This document shows, piece by piece, positions 57,387-64,000 of a DNA stretch of 64,000 nt. The stretch covers positions 93,677 to 157,676 of the forward strand of contig NZ_LXSL01000011.1 in the NCBI RefSeq assembly GCF_001648355.1, written 5' to 3'. The position numbers and the translations under genes are program-made. Under the pieces are notes generated by a model. That model was not told where the DNA came from. It searched no databases and saw only the letters and a program-made list of their open reading frames with translations. Numbering within the stretch: position 1 is the first letter of the stretch; each line of letters begins with the position of its first letter. The DNA comes from Eikenella longinqua. GTDB taxonomy: Bacteria > Pseudomonadota > Gammaproteobacteria > Burkholderiales > Neisseriaceae.

Positions 57387-57494
57387 TATAGCGAACCAAC
57401 TTAACTTTCGCTACGGCGTTAGCTCGCCTTGCCGTACTCCTGTACTGCCTGCGGCTCGCTGCCTTGTATCGAAAGCTAATTTGATTCGCTATAT
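57387..57494. mobile_element. Variant Correia-type element (about 108 bp)
   Basis: Ends TATAGCGAACCAA and TTTGATTCGCTATA are near-perfect inverted repeats; the interior TTCGCTACGGCGTTAGCTCG, then CCTTGCCGTAC..TGTACTGCCTGCGGCTCG and CTGCCTTGT, is the Correia core read in the other direction. The tip sequence differs from the classical GTGGATTAA. The right end contributes the TATAAT (57492-57497) just before the kinase-like gene, so it may supply its promoter. It fills most of the 57115-57524 spacer with one DUS variant. Confidence 0.7.
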
Positions 57495-57524
57495 AATGCC
57501 GCTTTCCCCATTTTCCCGCCTGCC

Positions 57525-58298
57525 ATGGACTACGCCGCCCAACTGGCCTCCCTCGCCGCCGCCCAAACCGCCACCATCGCCCGCCACACCCTCAGCAACG
57601 GCGAAACCGTGTGGCTGCGCAAAGCCGCCCCGCGCCAAGCCGCCTGGCGCTACAGCCTGCTCAACGGCCTAGGCAAAATCCTCCGCCTCGGCGTGCTCAC
57701 CCCCGTGCCCAACCCCGGCGGCAACGCCGGTATCGCCATCGAAGCCGGCCGCCTGCGCGAGTTGGCCGCCGCCGGCATCACCGCGCCCCGGCTTCTCGCC
57801 GTACAGGAAAACGCCCTTTTGATGAGCCATGTGGGCGAGCAAACCCTGCTCATCGCCATCGAAAAACAAATCGAAACCGGCAGCCTCGAAGGCTGGCTGC
57901 AAGGACTGCACGCCATCGAAGCCGTGCACCGCCAAGGGCAATACCTCAGCCAGGCCTTCGCCCGCAATATGGTGCTCACCGCAGAAGGCGGCATCGGCTT
58001 CATCGACTTTGAAGACAACCCCGCACTCGTGCTCAGCCTCCCGCTCTGCCAAGGCCGCGACTGGCTGTGCTACCTGCAATCCACCGCCGACAACCTCCGC
58101 CGCCAAGGCCTGCTCGACCAAGCCGCCGGCTTGTGCAAAACCTGCCTGAGCCGGCAAAACCCCGCTATAATCCGCACCTTGCAGCGCAGCGTGCGCCCCC
58201 TATCCTGGATGCGCGGCATCCAATCCGAACGCTGGGGCTGCGACACCCTGCGCCTGGCCGCCCTGGCCGACCTGTTTTACCGTATGGGCAAAATCTGA
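57525..58298 (+). CDS. Kinase-like protein (small serine/threonine or sugar kinase fold)
   Basis: 257 residues, soluble. The layout follows the minimal protein-kinase-like fold: VWLRKAAPR with the beta-3 Lys, GRLRELAAAGI helix, LLMSHVGEQTL hinge, AVHRQGQYLSQAFARNMVL catalytic-loop equivalent with Asn, and GFIDFEDNPA corresponding to the DFG metal-binding motif. The C-terminal half is helical (WMRGIQSERWGCDTLRLAALADL). Close to BUD32/WaaP-type kinases of neisserial genomes. Substrate unknown. No ribosome site is visible, the leader is a Correia element. Confidence 0.6.
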   Translation: MDYAAQLASLAAAQTATIARHTLSNGETVWLRKAAPRQAAWRYSLLNGLGKILRLGVLTPVPNPGGNAGIAIEAGRLRELAAAGITAPRLLAVQENALLMSHVGEQTLLIAIEKQIETGSLEGWLQGLHAIEAVHRQGQYLSQAFARNMVLTAEGGIGFIDFEDNPALVLSLPLCQGRDWLCYLQSTADNLRRQGLLDQAAGLCKTCLSRQNPAIIRTLQRSVRPLSWMRGIQSERWGCDTLRLAALADLFYRMGKI

Positions 58299-58474
58299 AG
58301 ACAGGCTTCAGGCGGCCGCACCGCAAAAGGCTACCTGAAAGCGTAGCTTCAACGCAGTTAAAACGAGCAAAGCGAGTTTTGCTAAAACAGGCCAAACGCC
58401 GCACCGCCAAACTCAGCCAAACCGCCCGCCCATTTTCAGGTAGCCCGCCCCACCCGCCAACAACACACCGAACC

Positions 58475-59587
58475 ATGAACAACACCCGCCTCCTCCTCTG
58501 CACCGGCACCCTCCTCGCCGCCGCCCAGTCTGCCGCCCAAACCGTGCCGCAGCCCGCCCTCGCCTGCACCCAAATCAGCGACCCCGCCGCCCGCCTCGCC
58601 TGCTACGACCGCACCCTCGGCGCCCAGCTACCCCCCACCCAAGCCCTGCCCGACTCCGCCGAAGCCAAACCCGCCATCGACTTGGAAAAAAGCATCGAGC
58701 AGAGCCAAGAGCAGCGCAGCCCGCAAATCGTGCTCACCACTCCCCCCGCCGCCCCCACCCAGCCTCAAGCCTACACCCCCCTCAGCCTCGCCTACGACCT
58801 CGACGTCAACCACGAAACCGGCATCCTCACCGCCCGCGCCCACCGCCCCATGTACCTCCTGCCCGGCTGGTACAACAGCGCCCCCAACCGCAACCCGTCC
58901 TCCCCCGAGCACACCTCCGCCATCAAAGAGCAGCAAAACCAAAACCATATCGAAGCCAAGATGCAAATCTCCTTCAAAACCAAGCTGCTGCAAGACCTAT
59001 TCGGCACCAACGCCGACCTCTGGTTCGGCTACACCCAAGTTTCCCACTGGCAGGTATACCAAGGCTCCATGTCCTCCCCCTTCCGCAACACCGACTACGA
59101 GCCCGAAATCTTCCTTACCCAGCCCGTGAAAGCCTCCCTGCCCGGCGGCGGCAGCCTGCGCATGCTCGGCATCGGCGCCGTCCACCAATCCAACGGCCAG
59201 AGCGACCCCATCTCCCGATCCTGGAACCGCGTCTACGCCATGGCCGGCATGGAATGGGGCAAACTCACAGTCATCCCCCGCCTCTGGTGGCGGCTACCTG
59301 AAAAAAGCGGCGACGACGACAACTCCGACATCAACCGCTACATGGGCTACGGCGACCTCCAGCTGCACTACCGCCTCAACAACCGCCACAGCCTGGGCGC
59401 CCTCGCCCGCTACAACCCCTCCAGCGGCCGAGGCGGCCTCCAGCTCGACTACACCTTCCCCATTGCCGGCCGGCTCAAAGGCTACGTGCAAGGCTTCCAC
59501 GGCTACGGCGAAAGCCTGCTCGACTACAACCACAAACACAACAGCATCGGCATCGGCGTCATGCTCAACGACTGGGACGGCCTGTAA
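58475..59587 (+). CDS. pldA: Outer membrane phospholipase A1 (OMPLA)
   Basis: 370 residues. Signal peptide NTRLLLCTGTLLAAAQSAAQ. A cysteine-containing N-terminal segment (CTQISDPAARLACYDRTLG) precedes the barrel. The active site is intact: His237 and Ser239 in GAVHQSNGQSD, with SRSWNRVYAMAG after it. The last strands end in GVMLNDWDGL. OMPLA dimerises with calcium to hydrolyse phospholipids that reach the outer leaflet. A DUS encodes RLPEKS in a surface loop. Followed by an inverted DUS terminator. Confidence 0.94.
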   Translation: MNNTRLLLCTGTLLAAAQSAAQTVPQPALACTQISDPAARLACYDRTLGAQLPPTQALPDSAEAKPAIDLEKSIEQSQEQRSPQIVLTTPPAAPTQPQAYTPLSLAYDLDVNHETGILTARAHRPMYLLPGWYNSAPNRNPSSPEHTSAIKEQQNQNHIEAKMQISFKTKLLQDLFGTNADLWFGYTQVSHWQVYQGSMSSPFRNTDYEPEIFLTQPVKASLPGGGSLRMLGIGAVHQSNGQSDPISRSWNRVYAMAGMEWGKLTVIPRLWWRLPEKSGDDDNSDINRYMGYGDLQLHYRLNNRHSLGALARYNPSSGRGGLQLDYTFPIAGRLKGYVQGFHGYGESLLDYNHKHNSIGIGVMLNDWDGL

Positions 59588-59602
59588 GCCCGCCCGCCGC
59601 CC

Positions 59603-59648
59603 AAATTTTCAGGTAGCCTCCACCAGCATACAGGCTACCTGAAAATTT
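59603..59648 (+). terminator. Inverted DUS terminator of pldA
   Basis: AAATTTTCAGGTAGCCT and AGGCTACCTGAAAATTT, a 17-bp perfect stem with a 12-base loop, 16 bases after the stop. A second pair lies at 59729-59769. Confidence 0.72.
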
Positions 59649-59972
59649 ATAGCTGCCTGAAAACGCATCCCCAAGCATAGTGAAACCAACATCCAAAGAA
59701 CACCCATTCCCGCCAAACACAAAACAGGAAAGGCTACCTGAAACCCTCCGATATTTTCAGGTAGCCTTTCCCACAAACCATATCGCCACATTTCACTCAA
59801 CTCAGCTTAATTATCCCCACACCACCTGCAAGCCGCCGCCTGATTGGCACACAAGCCCATGCCCCACCGTCCTGTCGTATATTTAATTTCCGCTGCTCTT
59901 TCAGTCCGCTAGCCACCCGTTTTCACACTTACTTACAATCAAGAAAAAGCAGGTTAAATCATAGTATTAGCC

Positions 59973-60001
59973 TTGCCCACCCCCGCAAGCCCCCGTATAA
60001 T
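59973..60001 (+). promoter_or_regulatory. Sigma-70 promoter without a downstream gene
   Basis: TTGCCC (59973-59978), a 17-base spacer and a perfect TATAAT (59996-60001). The nearest coding start is more than 320 bases away with a strong terminator in between, so the promoter probably makes a short RNA. Confidence 0.7.
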
Positions 60002-60009
60002 TCGGCCTC

Positions 60010-60098
60010 GTTAGGTAGCCAGGAATGACTGCTTAACAAGTTTCTCCTCTATTTCTCCTTTGTAGATTTGGCGCATATTTTTATATGCGCCGCTTTTT
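60010..60098 (+). ncRNA. Candidate trans-acting small RNA
   Basis: About 89 bases starting nine after the TATAAT. A 5' hairpin pairs GTTAGGTAG (60010-60018) with CTGCTTAAC (60029-60037), including two G-U pairs, around CCAGGAATGA. Then comes an unpaired CU-rich stretch TTTCTCCTCTATTTCTCC (60041-60058) with two CTCC anti-Shine-Dalgarno cores, and a terminator GGCGCATAT/ATATGCGCC with a TTTT loop and TTTTTT tail. That layout is typical of Hfq-dependent sRNAs that block ribosome sites, including the CU-rich sibling sRNAs of Neisseria; homology to those is untested. Confidence 0.6.
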
Positions 60099-60166
60099 TC
60101 GCCCCTTATCCGCCGGTTTTTGGCATTTTCAGCCACTCGGCCGCCCAATCCGGCTCGCCGGCAAAG

Positions 60167-60260
60167 TATAGTGAATTAAACTGCGTTGGCTCGCCTTGCC
60201 GTAACGCGTGCACTGCCTACGGCCCGCCGCCTTGTCCCATTCTTATTTTCATCCGCTATT
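60167..60260. mobile_element. Degenerate Correia-type element
   Basis: TATAGTGAATTAAA at the left and CATCCGCTAT at the right are eroded inverted ends; the inside (TGGCTCGCCTTGCCGTA, GCACTGCCTACGG, GCCGCCTTGTCCCATT) is the Correia core. It lies between the sRNA candidate and the M48 gene. The whole 59588-60323 spacer holds only the DUS pairs, the sRNA and this element. Confidence 0.6.
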
Positions 60261-60323
60261 AGTGCCGCAAACGCAGATTGGCTTATACTGCCGCCGTTTC
60301 CGATCAAACAAACCGATTCACCC

Positions 60324-61583
60324 ATGTCCGCCCACACCGTTTTCTACGTTTTCCTCGCCTTCACCGCCCTATCCACCCTGCTGCAACTCTATTTGTCGCT
60401 GCGCCAAAGCCGCGCCGTACTGCTGCACCGCCACCGCGTGCCGCGCGATTTCAACGCGGTGGTTACGCTAGAAGAACACCAAAAAGCCGCCGACTACGCC
60501 CTGGCCAAACAGCGGCTTGCACGCTGGCAGATTCTCTACGACACCCTGCTCCTGCTGCTCTTCACCCTCGGCGGCGGGCTAAACCTGCTCGCGCAAGCCG
60601 CCGCCCGCCTCAGCGCTTCGCCGCTCACCCAAGGCGTGCTGCTGATTGTGCTGTTTTCGCTGGCCAGCAGCCTTCTGTCGCAACCCTTCGCGCTCTACCG
60701 CAGCTTCCGCTTGGAAGCCGCCTTCGGCTTCAACAAGATGACCTTGGCCACCTTCTTTGCCGACCAAATCAAAGGCCTGCTGCTGGGCGCGCTCATCGGC
60801 ATCCCGCTGCTGTATGCCGTGATTTATCTGATGGGCGCGGCCGGCGCGCTGTGGTGGCTGTGGGTGTGGCTGCTGTGACTGGGCTTTTCCCTGCTGATGC
60901 TGTGGGCGTTCCCCAAGTGGATTGCCCCGCTGTTCAACCGCTTCGAGCCGCTGGCCGACGAAGTGCTGCAACAGCGCATCACCAACCTGCTCTCGCGCAC
61001 CGGCTTTGCCAGCAAAGGCATTTTCGTGATGGACGGCAGCAAGCGCAGCGGCCATGCCAACGCCTATTTTACCGGGCTGGGCCAAAACAAGCGCATCGTC
61101 TTCTTCGACACCCTGCTGCAAGGCATGCAGCCGCAGGAAGTGGAAGCCGTGCTGGCGCACGAGCTCGGCCATTTCAAACACCGCCACATCGTGAAGCAGA
61201 TTGCCGTGCGCTTCCTGCTCGCGCTGTTGGTGCTGTTTGCCCTCGGGCAAATCATCCACTTCGCCGCCGTGTATCACGGGCTGGGCGTGGCCTACCCCAG
61301 CCACGCCATGGCGCTGCTGCTGATGATGCTGGTGCTGCCCGTGTTTGCCTTCCCGTTCACGCCCTTGGGCAGCTTCTCCTCGCGCCGCAACGAATTCGAA
61401 GCCGACCGCTTCGCCGCCGCACACACCCACGCCGAAGACCTCGTTTCCGCCCTCATCAAGCTCTACCGCAGCAACGCCGCCAGCCTGGTGAACGACCGCT
61501 GGTATGCCCGCTGGTACGACAGCCACCCCAACGCCCGCGAACGCATCGCCGCCCTGCGCCAAAGCCAAGTAGAGGCTACCTGA
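60324..61583 (+). pseudogene. M48 (Ste24-type) peptidase interrupted by TGA
   Basis: One frame of 420 codons runs from ATG 60324 (MSAHTVFYVFLAFTAL) to the stop at 61583 but has an in-frame TGA at 60876-60878, in VWLL*LGFSLLML, where Trp (TGG) is likely. Before it: the Ste24-like N-terminal membrane domain. After it: the catalytic region with HELGHFKHRH, the zinc-binding HExxH, and NEFEADRFAA with the third ligand Glu. All else is intact, so the mutation is recent or an error. The final stop TGA lies inside a DUS. Confidence 0.8.
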
Positions 61584-61652
61584 AAACGAAGTTTCTGCGA
61601 AGCTAAAACGAAGTTTCCGCAGGAAACGGAGTTTCTGCGAAGCTAAAACGCC
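61573..61652. repeat. DUS-linked modular repeat overlapping a stop codon
   Basis: The DUS AGGCTACCTGAA supplies the TGA stop of the peptidase frame. Then TTTCTGCGAAGCTAAAACG, the palindrome GTTTCCGCAGGAAAC, and TTTCTGCGAAGCTAAAACG again: two direct copies of one module. Confidence 0.7.
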
Positions 61653-61673
61653 CGCCAAGCCGCCGCATCATAA

Positions 61674-61712
61674 GAAGGCTACCTGAAAATCCCCGTTTTT
61701 CAGGTAGCCTTC
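61674..61712. terminator. Inverted DUS pair between the peptidase gene and tonB
   Basis: GAAGGCTACCTGAAAA and TTTTCAGGTAGCCTTC, a 16-bp perfect stem with a 7-base loop. Confidence 0.7.
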
Positions 61713-61792
61713 TTCATCGAAACGCACCTTCCGCGCCGCCCATAAAAATTCCTTGCAAACAGAAATAGTTCGCATTAATATACCGCCCCATC

Positions 61793-62761
61793 ATGCAAAC
61801 CGAAAACCGCTTTTTCTCACCGGCCGTGTTGTTGTTCGTGATCGCCGCCCATGTCCTGCTGTATTGGCTGCTGGTCTCGATCAAACCGCCAGAACTGCCC
61901 GCCCAGCCGCCCGGGCTGAGCTTTGTCGATCTTGGCATGCTCGGCGGCGGCGGGGGTGGCGGCGGCCAGGGCGGCGATGTGGTGGTGGAAGAAGAGCCCG
62001 CGCCCTCCTCCGGCCAGCCCGAGCAGCCGCCCGCCCCGCAAGCGCAGCCGAAGCCGGACACACCCAAGCCCGTTCAGCCCAAGCCCGCGCCAGAGCAGCG
62101 CGCCCAAATCAAGCCGGTGGAACGCAACGACCGCCCGGCCGACATCGTTCAGCCCAAACCTCAGCCCGAAGCCAAACCGGTGCGCCCCGAGCCCAAACCC
62201 GAGCCGCGCCCCGAAACCAAACCCGTGGCACCCACCAACCATCCGCCGGCCAACGCGCCGTCTAACACCGCCGGCGGCCACAATGCTGGTGGCAGCGGCG
62301 GCCAAGGCCACGGCGCGCCCTCTGCCGGTTCGGGCGGCGGCAGCGGTGGCGGCCAAGGCACAGGCGTCGGGCCCGGCCAAGGCAGCGGCCGCGGGCCGGG
62401 TTCCGGCTCCGGCGAAGGCGGCGGCCACGGCAGCGGTCGAGGCACGGGCAACGGCCCGGGTACGGGCGGCGGTGGCGGCGACAGCAACCCCTCCCACCTC
62501 GGCGGCTACCTGAACAACCCGAAACCGCCCTATCCGCCGCAGTTGGAAGAAGAAGGCATCAGCGGCACTGTGCGCCTGCGCGTGATGGTGGAAGCCAACG
62601 GCAAGCCCTCCAGCGTGGAAGTGCTGTCCGCCACCCATCCGCTGTTCGGCCGTTCTGCCGAGAAAACTGTGCGCGAGCGCTACACCTTTACCCCGGCCAA
62701 ACGCAACGGCCAGCCGGTGCGCGCCAGCTACACCTTCACCCTCCGCTTTACCGCCCCCTAG
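61793..62761 (+). CDS. tonB: Energy transducer TonB
   Basis: 322 residues. One membrane helix (about 10-28, AVLLFVIAAHVLLYWLLV, including the conserved His), a Pro/Lys-rich rigid region (about 65-150, KPDTPKPVQPKPAPEQ), then an unusual glycine/serine-rich stretch of about 75 residues (NTAGGHNAGGSGGQGHG onward), and the C-terminal TonB domain (GISGTVRLRVMVEANGKPS..YTFTPAKRNGQPV). TonB transmits proton-motive energy to outer-membrane receptors for iron and other ligands. First gene of tonB-exbB-exbD; the usual Fur box is not clear here. Confidence 0.93.
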   Translation: MQTENRFFSPAVLLFVIAAHVLLYWLLVSIKPPELPAQPPGLSFVDLGMLGGGGGGGGQGGDVVVEEEPAPSSGQPEQPPAPQAQPKPDTPKPVQPKPAPEQRAQIKPVERNDRPADIVQPKPQPEAKPVRPEPKPEPRPETKPVAPTNHPPANAPSNTAGGHNAGGSGGQGHGAPSAGSGGGSGGGQGTGVGPGQGSGRGPGSGSGEGGGHGSGRGTGNGPGTGGGGGDSNPSHLGGYLNNPKPPYPPQLEEEGISGTVRLRVMVEANGKPSSVEVLSATHPLFGRSAEKTVRERYTFTPAKRNGQPVRASYTFTLRFTAP

Positions 62762-62818
62762 GCGGCAGCCCGATTTCCCGCATTTATCATATAAACAACA
62801 GCATCATTTAGGAGCATC

Positions 62819-63475
62819 ATGAACTTAGGACACGTTTTCGCCCAAGGCGACATAGTATTGATCAGCGTCTTCATCATCTTAGTGCTGATGAGCGTCGCCA
62901 CCTGGTGGATCATCATCGTGCGCGGCATCCGCCTGCACCAAGTGCGCCACGCCAACCGCGGCACCATCGAAGCCGTGGCCACCGTCTCTTCCATGGAAGA
63001 CATGCTGCGGCTGGCCAAAGCCCATCCTTCCCCGCTGAGCGAGCTCACCGAATCCGCCATCCGCGCCGCGCGCCAATACCGCGCCAACCCCGCCAGCCCG
63101 CTCACTACCATTCCGCTGGGCGACTACCTGGTGCAGCACATCCGCAACACCCTGAACATCGCCAAGCGCGGCCTCAACGGCGGGCTCACCATCCTCGCCT
63201 CCGTGGGCGCCACCGCCCCGTTTATCGGCCTGTTCGGCACGGTGTGGGGCATTTATCACGCGCTGGAAAACATCAGCCTGCAAGGCCAGGTAAACATCGC
63301 CACCGTGGCCGGCCCCATCGGCGAAGCGCTGGTGGCCACCGCCGTGGGCCTGTTTGCCGCCATCCCCGCCGTGCTTTCCTACAACTTCATCGTGCACGGC
63401 AACCGGCAAGTGGCGCAGGATATGGACGCCTACGCCTACGACCTGCACGTGAAAATCATGAACGACAAGGAGTAA
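62819..63475 (+). CDS. exbB: Biopolymer transport protein ExbB
   Basis: 218 residues with three membrane helices (about 10-32, 125-147, 165-190). LLTILASVGATAPFIGLFGTVWGI-like TILASVGATAPFIGLFG and GPIGEALVATAVGLFAAIPA are the MotA/TolQ/ExbB channel signatures. It forms the pentameric motor around ExbD. Ribosome site TTTAGGAGCATC. It starts 57 bases after tonB and exbD follows after three bases. Confidence 0.95.
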   Translation: MNLGHVFAQGDIVLISVFIILVLMSVATWWIIIVRGIRLHQVRHANRGTIEAVATVSSMEDMLRLAKAHPSPLSELTESAIRAARQYRANPASPLTTIPLGDYLVQHIRNTLNIAKRGLNGGLTILASVGATAPFIGLFGTVWGIYHALENISLQGQVNIATVAGPIGEALVATAVGLFAAIPAVLSYNFIVHGNRQVAQDMDAYAYDLHVKIMNDKE

Positions 63476-63478
63476 GCC

Positions 63479-63919
63479 ATGGCATTCGGCTCGATGAACA
63501 GCGGCGACGACGCCCCGATGGCCGACATTAACGTTACCCCGCTGGTGGACGTGATGCTCGTGCTGCTGATCGTATTCATGATCACCATGCCGGTGATGAC
63601 CCACTCCATCCCGCTGGAGCTGCCCACCGCCTCGGCCAAACAGGTGGCGGAAAACGCCGCGCAGCCCAAAGACCCGCTACGCCTCTCCATCTCCGCCGAC
63701 GGCAGCTACCACCTGGCCGAAGGCGAGCAGATTTCCCTGCAGGCGCTGGAAAGCCGGCTGCAAGAGCTGGCCAAAACCAACCCCGACCAGGTTATCGCCA
63801 TCGCCGCCGACAAAAACGCCCAGTTCGACTACGTGGAGAAAGCCCTCAGCGCCGTGCGCGATGCCGGCCTGAGCAAAGTCGGCTTCGTAACCGAAGAGCC
63901 GGAGCGGCCGGCGCAGTAA
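63479..63919 (+). CDS. exbD: Biopolymer transport protein ExbD
   Basis: 146 residues. MADINVTPLVDVMLVLLIVFM carries the conserved membrane Asp (D-V-M-L-V-L-L) that carries protons in the ExbB-ExbD motor; the periplasmic domain (about 45-146) includes DPLRLSISADGSYH and VIAIAADKNAQFDYV. Ribosome site AAGGAGTAAGCC lies inside the end of exbB. Last gene of tonB-exbB-exbD, with an inverted DUS pair after it. Confidence 0.95.
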   Translation: MAFGSMNSGDDAPMADINVTPLVDVMLVLLIVFMITMPVMTHSIPLELPTASAKQVAENAAQPKDPLRLSISADGSYHLAEGEQISLQALESRLQELAKTNPDQVIAIAADKNAQFDYVEKALSAVRDAGLSKVGFVTEEPERPAQ

Positions 63920-63936
63920 ACCCATCCGCCGCGCTT

Positions 63937-63982
63937 AAAGGCTACCTGAAACGCCATGCAGCTAAGTTTTCAGGTAGCCTTT
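63937..63982 (+). terminator. Inverted DUS terminator of tonB-exbB-exbD
   Basis: AAAGGCTACCTGAAA and TTTCAGGTAGCCTTT, 15 bp, 18 bases after the exbD stop, followed by CCCTTTGTG. Confidence 0.65.
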
Positions 63983-64000
63983 CCCTTTGTGTTTCCATAC

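Larger units (their letters stand above)
14..63981. repeat. Eikenella-dialect DNA uptake sequences (window-wide)
   Basis: AGGCTACCTGAA, or its complement, is scattered over the whole window in both orientations, about 100 times by eye, often extended by AA. Most are intergenic, near gene ends. Copies inside genes include those in narX, mrdA (two), mreC, gatA, gatB, lptE, holA, gshB, yraN, the aldehyde dehydrogenase, pldA and the DUF1853 gene, where they encode GYLK, LPE, FQVA or SGS depending on frame. In Neisseriaceae, ComP on type IV pili binds the DUS for natural transformation. The region 47.6-53.7 kb has only a partial copy. Confidence 0.9.

Noticed and set aside
60068..60262. Short plus-strand open frame across the sRNA terminator and Correia remnant
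   Set aside because: It reads through a strong terminator hairpin and a degenerate mobile element and has no protein-like features.
60876..60878. TGA in the M48 gene as a selenocysteine codon
   Set aside because: The position is in a membrane helix where Trp is expected, no SECIS-like hairpin follows directly, and no sel genes are visible here.
61740..61792. Possible Fur box before tonB
   Set aside because: The AT-rich stretch AACAGAAATAGTTCGCATTAATA matches the GATAAT consensus too poorly to call.
61817..62638. Glycine/alanine-rich open frame opposite tonB
   Set aside because: Low-complexity mirror of the tonB linker codons, no start signal.

Overview
The window comes from a Neisseriaceae chromosome, most likely Eikenella. 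The 12-mer AGGCTACCTGAA, the Eikenella dialect of the Neisseriaceae DNA uptake sequence (DUS), occurs on one strand or the other roughly 100 times by eye. Gene content fits: GC-rich neisserial housekeeping genes, a rod-shape operon (mreBCD-mrdA-rodA, consistent with a rod rather than a coccus) and Correia-type miniature elements. The species is inferred from the DUS dialect, not from a marker gene.

Layout. 1-4.7 kb: accessory proteins of unknown role and a PseB-like nucleotide-sugar dehydratase. 4.8-5.8 kb: rplM-rpsI with a clear promoter and terminator. 6-11 kb: htpG and a NarX/NarP-like two-component system. 11-15.2 kb: rpsT, an AI-2E family membrane protein, DUF1853, MarC and a cysteine hydrolase. 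15.4-21.1 kb: the mre/mrd elongasome operon. 21.3-28.6 kb: gatC, gatA and gatB, separated by accessory genes that include three immunity-like proteins. 28.8-32.1 kb: tig, clpP, and a SpoIIAA-like/hydrolase pair. 32.3-34.2 kb: rpsF-priB-rpsR-rplI and three tRNA genes. 34.5-37.3 kb: folD, lptE, holA. 38-41.6 kb: dolP-gmhA-yraN divergent from rsmI. 41.8-45.1 kb: a decayed DUF7710 gene, two paralogues of unknown function, a copper chaperone and dgkA. 45.5-47.4 kb: gshB and folE2. 47.6-53.6 kb: a type I restriction-modification locus almost free of DUS, with a frameshifted hsdR. 53.9-59.6 kb: hpnC, an aldehyde dehydrogenase, acpS, a kinase-like protein and pldA. 60-61.6 kb: a candidate small RNA and an M48 peptidase gene broken by one TGA. 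61.8-63.9 kb: tonB-exbB-exbD.

What stands out beyond ordinary genes: (1) a probable unannotated sRNA at about 60010-60098 with its own promoter, a 5' hairpin, a CU-rich single-stranded segment and an intrinsic terminator; (2) a modular, hairpin-forming repeat family attached to DUS at more than a dozen intergenic sites; (3) inverted DUS pairs that appear to serve as terminators after many genes; (4) a protein that looks like a SUKH-type domain joined to a bL12 C-terminal-like domain, inside the split gatCAB region. I saw no insertion sequence, prophage, rRNA operon or CRISPR array.
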